The notes under the pieces are model-generated. The model saw only the letters and a list, made by a program, of their open reading frames with translations. It had not been told where the DNA came from and did not search any database. Of a stretch of 64,000 nt of DNA, positions 35,700 through 44,498 are shown piece by piece. Position numbers and translations under genes: made by a program. This stretch comes from Dyadobacter sp. CY347 (lineage in GTDB: Bacteria; Bacteroidota; Bacteroidia; Cytophagales; Spirosomataceae), in contig NZ_JAKFFT010000005.1 in assembly GCF_021502655.1 (NCBI RefSeq), positions 78,020 through 142,019 on the forward strand. The letters are read 5' to 3'. The first letter of the stretch is position 1. The number at the start of each line of letters is the position of its first letter.

Positions 35700-36136
35700 T
35701 TGTTGTCATCGATACCAACATATTATTTAGCGCTTGCATTTCTCCAAACAATCGAATTTCTGAAATTCTATTTAGTCCGCTGCCAAACATAGAACGCATC
35801 AGTTGTTACTACGCCATGGCAGAGTTGTTTAAACATCAGGCAAAAATCGTTCAACTTTCCAGGCAGCCGGTTGAAGCAGTAAGCACTTTGCTTTATACAA
35901 TAATGAAGCAAGTGGATTTTCTGAATGAGAAGATGATAGCAACGGAACACTTTATGGAAGCGGATCGATTGACCGCTGGCGTTGACTCAAATGACCTTGC
36001 TTTTGTTGCACTCAGTTTGCAGAAAAACGCGATGCTCTGGACGGGCGATAAAAAGTTATCTACCCACCTAAAAAGCCTCGGATTCGATCGCGTGATCAAC
36101 ACGAATGATCTTTATGAGTTGCTGAATATAGGCTGA
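35696..36136 (+). CDS. PIN-domain protein (putative toxin ribonuclease)
   Basis: The 146-residue protein is a PIN-fold nuclease domain. VVIDTNILFSACIS has the first catalytic Asp (residue 6), CYYAMAELFKHQAK carries the conserved acidic residue, and GVDSNDLAFVALSLQKNAMLWTGDKKLSTHL holds the final acidic cluster and the typical TGDKKL motif. PIN toxins cut tRNA or rRNA. The residues needed for metal binding all look intact. It is coupled by a four-base overlap to a small upstream gene and stands 2 kb from higBA. Confidence 0.82.
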   Translation: MIVVIDTNILFSACISPNNRISEILFSPLPNIERISCYYAMAELFKHQAKIVQLSRQPVEAVSTLLYTIMKQVDFLNEKMIATEHFMEADRLTAGVDSNDLAFVALSLQKNAMLWTGDKKLSTHLKSLGFDRVINTNDLYELLNIG

Positions 36137-36228
36137 TACGTCCAACGCAAACGGCTTTCCTTTGTTTGACTCATCATATCCTAACAACAACATTGGGTAG
36201 CCAATCGTAAAAGTCAAAGTCTCAACTA

Positions 36229-36996
36229 TCAACTTTCCAGCCAGGATTTAAATGCAGGTGCTTTTTCGCGGCTTACTATTACTTCCTGGGCGGTTTCGGG
36301 GTGGAGTTGGATTTTTAGTTTGCCGTTGAAGTACGTGTGGATTTTTTGGATGGCGGTGATGCGGGCGATGAATTGCCGGTTGAGGCGGAAAAAGCTTGCG
36401 GGATCTACCAGTGTTTCCAATTCCTCTAATTTGTAATCTACCAAATACTGCCGTCCGTCCGTTCCGACGAGGCAGGCGAGTTCATTTGCGGTGTAAAAAT
36501 AGGCGACCTGGTCCTGGTGAATCGGGATCAGCTGTTCGCCATTTTTGACCAGGAAGCGGGTTTTATGCGCTTTTTTGCTCATTTCAAGGCTGTCGAGAAG
36601 CGACTCCACTTTTCGCGCATAAGCTTTTGGCGAAAAGTCCTGTTTCAATTCATCAAACTTTTTAAGAGCGTCGGCCAATTCCGGTAACTTGATGGGTTTG
36701 AGTAAGTAATCAATGCTCTTTACCCGAAATGCTTTGATCGCATATTCGTCATAAGAGGTTGTAAAAACAATGGGGCTATGCGCTGGAAATGCTTCGAAAA
36801 TCTGAAAACTCAGCCCGTCGGAAAGTTGAATGTCTGATAAAATCAAATCTACCTGATGCTCGGCTCCAAACCAGCGTTTAGCGGATTCCACACTATCCAG
36901 AACCGCAACGATTTCAATTTTAGGATCAAGCTTTTTGATCAGTTTTTCCAGTCGTTCGGCAGCCGGATATTCGTCTTCTATGATGACAATTTTCAT
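36229..36996 (-). CDS. LytTR-family response regulator
   Basis: The 255-residue protein has a receiver domain (residues 1-120; Asp55 in LILSDIQLSDG, acidic pocket IIEDEYP, Lys in YLLKPIKL) and a C-terminal LytTR DNA-binding domain (about 145-250). The latter includes FLVKNGEQLIPIHQDQVAYFY and FFRLNRQFIARITAIQKIHTYFNGKLKI. LytTR domains usually bind direct repeats. The gene is 17 bases behind the LytS-type kinase and is surely its partner. The pair follows a TonB-dependent receptor on the same strand, whose upstream region holds two sequences close to the LytTR consensus. Confidence 0.93.
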   Translation of the reverse strand: MKIVIIEDEYPAAERLEKLIKKLDPKIEIVAVLDSVESAKRWFGAEHQVDLILSDIQLSDGLSFQIFEAFPAHSPIVFTTSYDEYAIKAFRVKSIDYLLKPIKLPELADALKKFDELKQDFSPKAYARKVESLLDSLEMSKKAHKTRFLVKNGEQLIPIHQDQVAYFYTANELACLVGTDGRQYLVDYKLEELETLVDPASFFRLNRQFIARITAIQKIHTYFNGKLKIQLHPETAQEVIVSREKAPAFKSWLES

Positions 36997-37013
36997 AAAT
37001 ATTGAGGCTAAAT

Positions 37014-38033
37014 CTAAACCAGCTGAGCCAAAAGAGGGATTTTTACACTAAACTGATTATCAGTCCTGGAAATCTCAACCCGCCGCTCCGTCAGCAGGCT
37101 GTACCGGTTAATGATGTTTTGAAGCCCGACACGTGTTGACTTTTCAAGGACGGTTTTTTCAAGAATATTATTAGAAATAACCAGGTAATTTTCAACCTCG
37201 CGAACGGTAATTTTCAACGGATTTTCCTTAGACGCAACATTGTGTTTGATAGCGTTCTCGATCAGCATTTGCAGGCTCAGCGGGGTGACATGCTGCTGGT
37301 AAGTGTCTTTCGACAAGTCCTTTTCTACCAGCAGATTATCACGGAAACGGATCTTATTCAAATACACATATGCATCCACAAAAGCCAGCTCTTCTTCAAC
37401 CAGCACCGTATCCTTATTGCGACTGACCAACACATATCTGTAAACGTCGGACAGCCTTTCAAGATAATCCTGCGCATCCGTATTTTCATCGTCGATCAGT
37501 GCGGCCAGCGTGTTCATACTGTTGAATAGAAAATGAGGATCTAGCTGATTTTTAAGCACTTCTAGCTGCGATTGAACGCCTTCGCGCATGAGTGATTCGG
37601 TTTTGCGAACATTGGCTTTCCAGGCTTCGAAAAAGTAAACCGCCTCGTAAACCAGGTAAACCAGCAGGGTAGGGATAATGCTGATCTTGAATCCCAGCAT
37701 GGTCCCTTTTGATTGTAAAAATATTTTGCAAAGCAGCTCGTCGAGGATCAATGTGACTACCAAAGTGTAGATGAGCGCCAGCAGGGCTTCGGAGAGCAGC
37801 CGTTTTTCGGTCTGGCTGTAATCAGGGAAAACCCGGCGCATTTTGACGATGATAAAGCGGTTTCCTTCCCAAAGTGCAATGGTAATCACCGCCGAAATCA
37901 ACACATTATAAAGAAAATTTACATTGAACTGCATGAAATTCTCTACATGGATGACCACCGGGATCAGCAGTGAAAGCAAGGGGATCCCCACCAGCCGCAT
38001 CTTACCATCATTCAAAGTATACAGATCTTTCAT
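37014..38033 (-). CDS. LytS/YehU-type sensor histidine kinase
   Basis: The 339-residue protein has four hydrophobic helices (about residues 14-32, 40-55, 85-105, 115-135) and then the His_kinase domain of the LytS group. NQLDPHFLFNSMNTLAAL carries the phospho-acceptor His of the DPHFLFN motif, and LQMLIENAIKHNV with ISNNILEK and GLQNIINRY complete a short ATPase domain. ATG at 38031-38033 is preferred over an upstream start at 38093, which would read through the GC hairpin at 38052-38079 and abut the receptor stop. It is the sensor for the LytTR regulator at 36229. The signal is unknown. Confidence 0.9.
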   Translation of the reverse strand: MKDLYTLNDGKMRLVGIPLLSLLIPVVIHVENFMQFNVNFLYNVLISAVITIALWEGNRFIIVKMRRVFPDYSQTEKRLLSEALLALIYTLVVTLILDELLCKIFLQSKGTMLGFKISIIPTLLVYLVYEAVYFFEAWKANVRKTESLMREGVQSQLEVLKNQLDPHFLFNSMNTLAALIDDENTDAQDYLERLSDVYRYVLVSRNKDTVLVEEELAFVDAYVYLNKIRFRDNLLVEKDLSKDTYQQHVTPLSLQMLIENAIKHNVASKENPLKITVREVENYLVISNNILEKTVLEKSTRVGLQNIINRYSLLTERRVEISRTDNQFSVKIPLLAQLV

Positions 38034-38051
38034 AAAATCAGAGGCAAAGGA

Positions 38052-38079
38052 GCTGCCGCGGCTTTCAAGCCGCGGCAGC
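38052..38079. terminator. GC-rich hairpin between receptor and kinase genes
   Basis: A perfect 13-base stem (GCTGCCGCGGCTT with its complement) surrounds a 2-base loop. There is no T run on the minus strand, so it may be a weak terminator, an mRNA stabiliser or an attenuator separating receptor from regulator expression. Confidence 0.55.
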
Positions 38080-38093
38080 AGTGCAAAATGCAA

Positions 38094-40490
38094 TTAAAAA
38101 GTATATCGGAAAAGAGGGACTGGGAAAAAACCTTGCTGATACTGAGTCGCCAAGCTGTTTGTCCGCGGGTTGTAGGTTTGCTGAAACACATTCTGATTGG
38201 CTGTAACATTTTGCAGATCCAGCGCGAATTCCATGGTGCTCCGGCGATACTCTTTCCTGAAAGAGAACCGCAGATCCGTGCGGAAATAAGGATCCTGCCG
38301 AAGCGAAAATGCCTTTCTTTCATCATAAACTGCGTCTCCACGAACCCGCGAGGCTTCCAGGTTAAGCGGCGAAATGTATTTCCCTCCCACTAGCGTCGAC
38401 CGGATGCTGGCGCTCAGCACATTGTTTTTGTTCCTGCCGATCTTGATTTCCTTGCCGGCGAGCACATTCAAAACATATCGGGTGTTGAAAGCCGTATTAC
38501 GCTCGATTTTATCACTTCCTTTATATTTTGATTCAAATAAAGAGCTGGTAATCAGAAAATAATAGCCCTTATTGAAATATCTTTCCAATGTCAGCTCGAT
38601 CCCCACATTCTCTCCGGTTCCTTCATTTACCAGGCTATCGCGATCCGATGGGCCAAAAGAACTGCCGATATTGAGTGCTGAAAATGACGACTTCCTTTTT
38701 TCGACAGGCGCATTATTAATCGTTTGAAAATACGGTTCAATTTTCAGTAACAAGTTCTCCGTCAGCCTGTTTTCGTAGCTTAATACCAAATGATGACTTC
38801 TTGTGAAACCCAGATCTTTATTGGTATACACCGCACCCGAAGGGGTTTTTGTTTGAACAAAATAAGTGTAAATGTCCTGCGCCTGACTATTCATGCCATA
38901 ACCGGCGCTGAGCGACTGACCATTATTGAATGCATACTGAAAGCCAAACCTCGGTTCAATAGCAACTTTATCATTTAAGCTATAATGCTGAAAATGAACG
39001 CCTGTGGTAAGTAGTACGCTCCTGTTAATCCTGTATTTCCATTGTCCGTATGCTTGTGTCAGCAAGGAATTTTCACCTTTCACATCCACCCGCACCGTAT
39101 CAAATTTTCCAGCCTGATACATGTTCCGGTTATATAGGTCAAAATTGAGTAAATCCGTAGTTATGCCGCCGTAAAGGCTGTTTTTAGCATTGATCTTATG
39201 ACGGACATTGAGGGACGCCGAATATTTCTGTGTTTTAAAACGGCCTTCTGAATTGGCAAATGCCTCCCGCGTCACTGTGCTGATCGAATCGCCGTTGAAA
39301 TTCTGATCAGTCGTGCTAATGCCCAGCGTCAGTTTTGCGAATGTTTTGGCCGAAAGACTGTGTTCATATGAAAGGCCCAGAATGTTCGTTGCGTATCGAA
39401 CTTTGGTGTTGCTGTTTTCAGTCCCGTACAGGTCTGTAACGGTTGTATCTACATCATTACCAAGGAACTGCACATCGCTTGCGCCGATAATTCCGAACAA
39501 TGTGATCTTGCCTTTCGCACTGGTAGGAACGGCCACCTTGAAATTAAGATCCTGATAATCAGGAACAGCATTACCAGTTCCAAAATTAATGCCTAATGCC
39601 TTGAAGACGCCAAGTGTCGAATATCGGTAATTGAAAAGATAAGATGCTTTCGATTTTTTGGAAAAAGGCGCTTCTGCACCCAGCTCAAAACCATTAAATC
39701 CAACCTGGCCGAGAAACTCCGATTTCTCATTGTTACCTTCCCGCATCCGGAGGTCGAAAACAGCTGATAATGCATTTCCATACTGCGCTGGGAAGGCACT
39801 GGTCATGAAGTCTGATTTCGCCAAAACGTTGTTATTGAGCAGGCTAACCGGGCCGCCCGTGGCTGATAATGAGCCGAAATGGTTTGGGTTTGGTATGTTA
39901 AGACCTTCCAGCTGCCAGAGCATTCCGGTGGGCGAATTGCCGCGTACAACAATGTCGTTTCGCGAATCATCGCCGGACACAACGCCTGCATAGTTCGCCG
40001 CCATCCGCGACGGATCGCCCAGCGAACCTGCGTAACGTTTTGTGTCTTCAATGTTGAAAGAGCGGCCGCTCACGAGCGATAACTCGTTGTTTGTCTTCGT
40101 CTTATCATTGCTCCGGTCGGCGGTGACCACCACTTCGTTCAGCGCCTGCACATTCTCGGTCATCGTCACGTTCACGACCACTTCTTTGCCGGAAGTCAGC
40201 AGGACATTGGAGAGACGCTGCTCCTCGTAACCGACCGACGTAATGCGAAATGTCTGCCTTCCCTGTGGCACACCGGTGATTTTAAATGCACCATTCACAT
40301 CCGTAATCGCGCCAATCGGGTTTGCACCTTCCGGCTGAATGAGCATCACCGAGGCACCAATGACCGGCGTTTGTGAGACTTCGTCGCGGATCACGCCCCT
40401 GATCGTTTGTGTGGCCTGCTGCGCAAAGAGCGACAAGGAGAAGAGCTGCGCCGCGGAAGTAAGAATAAAAAATAATAATAATTTTTTCAT
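38094..40490 (-). CDS. TonB-dependent receptor with carboxypeptidase-like N-terminal domain
   Basis: The 798-residue protein has a signal peptide (residues 1-23, LFAQQ) and a carboxypeptidase-regulatory-like domain (TIRGVIRDEVSQTPVIGASVML to about residue 105). A TonB plug (NEVVVTADRSND, GVVSGDDSRNDIVVRGNSPTGMLWQLEG) and a long beta barrel ending YQQGFFPVPLFRYTF, with a terminal Phe as expected, complete it. It imports an unknown ligand through the outer membrane. The ATG at 40490 is chosen because earlier in-frame starts give no signal peptide. It is the first gene of an apparent unit with the LytS-type kinase and LytTR regulator, which may control it. Confidence 0.92.
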   Translation of the reverse strand: MKKLLLFFILTSAAQLFSLSLFAQQATQTIRGVIRDEVSQTPVIGASVMLIQPEGANPIGAITDVNGAFKITGVPQGRQTFRITSVGYEEQRLSNVLLTSGKEVVVNVTMTENVQALNEVVVTADRSNDKTKTNNELSLVSGRSFNIEDTKRYAGSLGDPSRMAANYAGVVSGDDSRNDIVVRGNSPTGMLWQLEGLNIPNPNHFGSLSATGGPVSLLNNNVLAKSDFMTSAFPAQYGNALSAVFDLRMREGNNEKSEFLGQVGFNGFELGAEAPFSKKSKASYLFNYRYSTLGVFKALGINFGTGNAVPDYQDLNFKVAVPTSAKGKITLFGIIGASDVQFLGNDVDTTVTDLYGTENSNTKVRYATNILGLSYEHSLSAKTFAKLTLGISTTDQNFNGDSISTVTREAFANSEGRFKTQKYSASLNVRHKINAKNSLYGGITTDLLNFDLYNRNMYQAGKFDTVRVDVKGENSLLTQAYGQWKYRINRSVLLTTGVHFQHYSLNDKVAIEPRFGFQYAFNNGQSLSAGYGMNSQAQDIYTYFVQTKTPSGAVYTNKDLGFTRSHHLVLSYENRLTENLLLKIEPYFQTINNAPVEKRKSSFSALNIGSSFGPSDRDSLVNEGTGENVGIELTLERYFNKGYYFLITSSLFESKYKGSDKIERNTAFNTRYVLNVLAGKEIKIGRNKNNVLSASIRSTLVGGKYISPLNLEASRVRGDAVYDERKAFSLRQDPYFRTDLRFSFRKEYRRSTMEFALDLQNVTANQNVFQQTYNPRTNSLATQYQQGFFPVPLFRYTF

Positions 40491-40563
40491 GGCTAACATT
40501 TTTATTGAATGCACAAATCTGGCTGGATTTTGATTGCCAAAATAGCGTATGCCGGTCGAAGCG

Positions 40564-40589
40564 TACGTTAACAAGGGCGAAACGTTAAC
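40564..40589. promoter_or_regulatory. Direct repeats resembling LytTR binding sites upstream of the receptor gene
   Basis: TACGTTAAC (40564-40572) and AACGTTAAC (40581-40589) each fit eight of nine positions of the published LytTR pattern [TA][AC][CA]GTTN[AG][TG]. They lie about 75-100 bases upstream of the receptor start. The 8-base gap is shorter than the usual 12-13. Confidence 0.35.
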
Positions 40590-40749
40590 GATAAGGGGCC
40601 AAGCGTCTCGTTGGTGGCCAACCAATTACAATGTTCAACTCAAAGTTCTTTTGCTGATTGTCGCAAAGCACCCCTCGATTTGTCGTATTATCCCTGTTAC
40701 AGACAGCCGCTCAACCTTATTTTTGTTTAAGCACCGATTGGTTTGAAAA

Positions 40750-41163
40750 ATGGCAACGCGTATCTCACCCTATCTGACATTCAATGGCAATTGCAAAGAA
40801 GCAATGCATTATTACAAGGAATGTTTTGGTGGGAAACTGACGCTCGAAACAATTGGCGACACCCCTTTCGCCATTGAATTTCCCGAAGATATGCATCATC
40901 AGGTGATGCATGCCATGCTTACCAACAGGGAATTTACGATCATGGCAACCGATTTCATGGGTGCGCAAGAATTTATTGCGGATACTGATATTTCTATCGC
41001 ATTACTATTCGACGATCAGCAGGAAATCATACGCTGTTTTTCCAAACTGGCGGCGGATGGAAAGGTCATCTATGCTTTAAATCCTGAATCCGCCAACACG
41101 CTTTTCGGTGTAGTCCAGGATCAGTTTGATATCATATGGATGTTTAATTATGATATCAAATAG
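40750..41163 (+). CDS. VOC family protein (PhnB-like)
   Basis: The 137-residue protein is a VOC domain of the PhnB type: PYLTFNGNCKEAMHYYKECFGG at residues 8-29, HQVMHAMLTNREFTIMATDFMG, and FGVVQDQFDIIWMFNYD at the end. Function is not established for this group; annotated activities range from fosfomycin-like resistance to unknown. It lies divergent from the TonB receptor and 166 bases before the SusC transcription region, with no gene partner. The other VOC protein at 5355 is only distantly similar. Confidence 0.85.
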   Translation: MATRISPYLTFNGNCKEAMHYYKECFGGKLTLETIGDTPFAIEFPEDMHHQVMHAMLTNREFTIMATDFMGAQEFIADTDISIALLFDDQQEIIRCFSKLAADGKVIYALNPESANTLFGVVQDQFDIIWMFNYDIK

Positions 41164-41355
41164 TTAGAAACCCCTCTCGCAATGTTCAGCTTAACCTTAT
41201 TGGATTATTTTATTTAATAATTAGATAAAAAAGTTGCCAGGTAAGGTTTGGTTAATGTTTTATTAATCTTTTCTTAATAAGCCCCCCGTTACTTTGACCC
41301 ATGGTTTGGCCAACCTGCTACACTTGAATTGCTGTCACCGACTTTAAATGATTCT

Positions 41356-44300
41356 ATGGAAAATCGACTTTTATTAAAACGGGAAGTATTACGAAGCTTC
41401 CAAAAATACCTCTTGTACTTCTGCCTTGCAATGACCTTCACGTTGCTGACGGGACGGGTTGCCATGGCGCAGGAGACCAACATTTCGGGTGAGATTAAGG
41501 ATGAAAAAAACAGTGCTATCCCCGGCGCGAGCATTGTTTTACAGGGCACGGCAAAAGGAACCACAACGGATGCGGACGGACGGTTTTCATTGAGTGTTCC
41601 AAGATCAGGTTCCGTGCTGATCGTGAGTTTTTTGGGTTACAAACGCCAGGAAATTGCGGTAGGCAGCCAAACCGAATTTCAGATCAGACTGGAACCAAGC
41701 ACCGACGATTTACAGGAAGTGGTGGTTGTAGGATACGGAACGCAGCGGAAACAAACGCTCACCGGCGCGATCTCGAACATTATTTCCGAAGACATTAAAA
41801 CTACGACGCATACGAGTTTGGCGCAGAGCTTGCAGGGAAAGGTGGCCGGGGTGCAGATCCGCCAGAATTCGGGCGAGCCGGGATCTTTCAGCACGAGCAT
41901 TAACATTCGCGGGTTTGGCGAGCCGCTATACGTTGTGGATGGTGTTGCGCGTGACGGTGGTTATGAGTTTCAGAAGATCAACCCGGACGATATCGAGAGC
42001 ATTTCTGTGTTAAAGGATGCTTCGGCCGCGATTTTCGGGATCCGGGCGGGAAATGGCGTAGTGATCGTTACGACCAAAAAGGGAAGCAAGGGAAAACCGA
42101 AGTTTAGTTATAATGCAGTTTACGGCCGCCAGAGTCCAACAGACGTTCCTAAGATGACCTCCGCATTGCAATGGGCGGAAATGCGGAATGATGCCGCCAG
42201 AAATCTGGGAGAAACGGCGGTTTATACGGCCGAAGAAATCGAGAAATTCAGATCAGGGGCGCCTGGTTATGAGGGGACGGATTGGTATAAAACGGTTTTG
42301 AACAAATCTGCTTCCCAGCAGCAGCATTTTCTCTCCGCTTCGGGTGGGGAAGGGGCTGTCACGTATTTTACCAGTTTTGGTTTTCAAAATGAAAATGGTC
42401 TTTTAAAAAGTAAGGATATGGGTTACAAAAAGTACACATTCCGGGCGAATGTGGGCATTGATTTAACCCAAAACCTGAAAGCAGACCTGATCCTTTCCGG
42501 ACTGTTTGACAAAAGAGATCAGCCTGGCGACAACTTTTTCAACATTTACAAAGGAACCAGGATCGCACTGGCAACAGAGCGGCCTTATGCCAATGACAAC
42601 CCAAAATATCCTTCCCTGCTGAGCGGTGGCTACAATCCTGTTGCACTTGCAAACGGAGACCTGACCGGATACAATGAGGAAGCGAACAAATTTTTCCAGT
42701 CCACCTTTGCATTAACCTATTCGGTTCCGTTTGTTCCGGGTTTGAGATTGAAGGGTTTAGTGGCTTACGACAGCAACAATTATCGAAATAAATCTGTCTC
42801 TAAAAGCTACAACCTGTACACTTACGACGCGGCGACCGATAAATATACGGCGCATTTGCAGCGCAATCCTTCGCGCATCGGCAATAACTTTTCGGATAAT
42901 AACCGCGTCACGTTTCAAGGGCAATTGTTTTACAACACGGTGATCGCCAAGAATCATAATGTGGGTGCAACATTGGTTTACGAGCAGCAGGAATCCAAAA
43001 ACCGCTGGGCAGGGTTGGGCCGGGAATATGCTTTCTATACCAATGACCAGATCGACCAGGCCGGACTTAACAACCAGACTACCAGCGGTTCCGAAAGCGA
43101 ATATGCGAGCCAGTCATTTGTAGGAAGGCTGAATTATGATTTCAAAGAAAAATATTTGCTTGAAGTAGCGGCCCGCTATGATGGCTCTTACCGCTATCAC
43201 CCCGATCGTCGCTGGGGTTTGTTCCCGGTGGTTTCGGCGGGCTGGCGCGTTTCCGAAGAGCAATTCATGGACCAGATCCCGTTGATCTCCAATCTAAAAC
43301 TGAGAGGTTCTTACGGCCTTGTGGGTGCTGATGCAGGCGCACCATTCCAGTATGTGCCCGGATTCTCGCTCACAGGAGGCGGCGGTTATGAGTTTACGAA
43401 CGGTAATTATACAACCGGAGCCGCTTCTCCTGCCATTGTGAACGAACAACTAACCTGGTTTAAATCAAAAATCAAGGACGTCGGCATTGACATTGGGCTT
43501 TGGGACAACCGCATTGACCTGACTTTTGATGTGTATCAACGCGACCGTAAAGGCTTGCTGGCCAGACGAAATGTATCATTGCCAAACACTTTTGGCGGAA
43601 CATTGCCGGACGAAAACCTGAACAGCGACCGTGTACAGGGCATTGAGTTTTCAGCTGCCTATAATGGTCAGATCAGGGATTTCAAATATGGCATTTCAGG
43701 AAACTTCAACTTTGCCCGCACCATGAACCGCTATGTGGAAAGGGGCGATTTCCTGAACAGCATGGATAAATGGAAAACGGGAACAACCAATCGCTGGAAC
43801 GACGTCGTATGGGCTTATCAGTTAGAAGGCCAGTTCCAGAATAAGGACGAGGTGATCTACGCCCCCATTCAGAACGGTGACCTGGGCAACACACGTGAGC
43901 TTCCGGGTGATTTTAAATACAAAGATGTGGACGAAAATGGCGTGATCGATGGTAATGATGCGTTGCCACTATTCTTCGGCGGCGATCCTAAAATGTATTA
44001 CGGTGTAACATTGAATGCGTCCTGGAAAGGTTTTGACTTCACAGCATTGTTTCAGGGATCGGGAAAATACAGCGTGCGTTTTCGGGAAGTATATGCTGAG
44101 GTGTTTGCCTTCCGTGGTAACACACCCGAGTATTTCTACGACAGATGGCACCTGGATGGTGATAATGAGTGGATTCCTGGAAAATGGCCGGCTTCCCGCT
44201 TTAATTATAATGTCGGAGCAATGTATGCGGAAAGTTCGGCATGGCGGAAAGATGCTTCCTATCTGCGGTTTAAAAGCGCACAGCTGGGTTACACATTCAA

Positions 44301-44487
44301 TTTGGCTTGGCTCAAAAAGATCGGGATCGATGATGTCCGTATCTACGGAAACGCACACAATATTTTCACCTGGGCCGATCCGTTTGTAAAGCCATTTGAC
44401 CCTGAAAAAATTGAAGGATTGTTCGGCGCCGGGCTTACTTATCCGGTAACCAGAAGCTACAACTTTGGTATTAATGTTACATTCTAA
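41356..44487 (+). CDS. SusC-like TonB-dependent outer-membrane transporter
   Basis: The 1043-residue protein is a SusC/RagA-family receptor. It has a signal region (LLYFCLAMTFTLLTGRVAMAQE), a carboxypeptidase-like domain (ISGEIKDEKNSAIPGASIVLQG), the SusC signature around DDLQEVVVVGYGTQRKQTLTGAIS, a plug domain and a barrel ending NFGINVTF. Together with the SusD protein that follows it forms an oligosaccharide import pair. The ATG at 41356 is taken over a TTG nine codons earlier. A GH71/99-like enzyme and a membrane-spanning regulator downstream suggest the substrate is a polysaccharide, which is inference. No extracytoplasmic-sigma interaction domain is seen. Confidence 0.95.
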   Translation: MENRLLLKREVLRSFQKYLLYFCLAMTFTLLTGRVAMAQETNISGEIKDEKNSAIPGASIVLQGTAKGTTTDADGRFSLSVPRSGSVLIVSFLGYKRQEIAVGSQTEFQIRLEPSTDDLQEVVVVGYGTQRKQTLTGAISNIISEDIKTTTHTSLAQSLQGKVAGVQIRQNSGEPGSFSTSINIRGFGEPLYVVDGVARDGGYEFQKINPDDIESISVLKDASAAIFGIRAGNGVVIVTTKKGSKGKPKFSYNAVYGRQSPTDVPKMTSALQWAEMRNDAARNLGETAVYTAEEIEKFRSGAPGYEGTDWYKTVLNKSASQQQHFLSASGGEGAVTYFTSFGFQNENGLLKSKDMGYKKYTFRANVGIDLTQNLKADLILSGLFDKRDQPGDNFFNIYKGTRIALATERPYANDNPKYPSLLSGGYNPVALANGDLTGYNEEANKFFQSTFALTYSVPFVPGLRLKGLVAYDSNNYRNKSVSKSYNLYTYDAATDKYTAHLQRNPSRIGNNFSDNNRVTFQGQLFYNTVIAKNHNVGATLVYEQQESKNRWAGLGREYAFYTNDQIDQAGLNNQTTSGSESEYASQSFVGRLNYDFKEKYLLEVAARYDGSYRYHPDRRWGLFPVVSAGWRVSEEQFMDQIPLISNLKLRGSYGLVGADAGAPFQYVPGFSLTGGGGYEFTNGNYTTGAASPAIVNEQLTWFKSKIKDVGIDIGLWDNRIDLTFDVYQRDRKGLLARRNVSLPNTFGGTLPDENLNSDRVQGIEFSAAYNGQIRDFKYGISGNFNFARTMNRYVERGDFLNSMDKWKTGTTNRWNDVVWAYQLEGQFQNKDEVIYAPIQNGDLGNTRELPGDFKYKDVDENGVIDGNDALPLFFGGDPKMYYGVTLNASWKGFDFTALFQGSGKYSVRFREVYAEVFAFRGNTPEYFYDRWHLDGDNEWIPGKWPASRFNYNVGAMYAESSAWRKDASYLRFKSAQLGYTFNLAWLKKIGIDDVRIYGNAHNIFTWADPFVKPFDPEKIEGLFGAGLTYPVTRSYNFGINVTF

Positions 44488-44498
44488 TTGCTGAAATA

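Noticed and set aside
38034..38093. Longer start of the LytS-type kinase at 38093
   Set aside because: The extra twenty codons are the GC hairpin itself and abut the receptor stop codon; the internal ATG gives a normal protein.
40549..40746. 65-residue open frame upstream of the VOC gene
   Set aside because: It runs through the regulatory repeats of the divergent receptor gene and has no recognisable protein features.
41289..41296. TTACTTTG as the SusC promoter -7 element
   Set aside because: It misses the TA position and no TTTG is found about 20 bases upstream; too weak to list.
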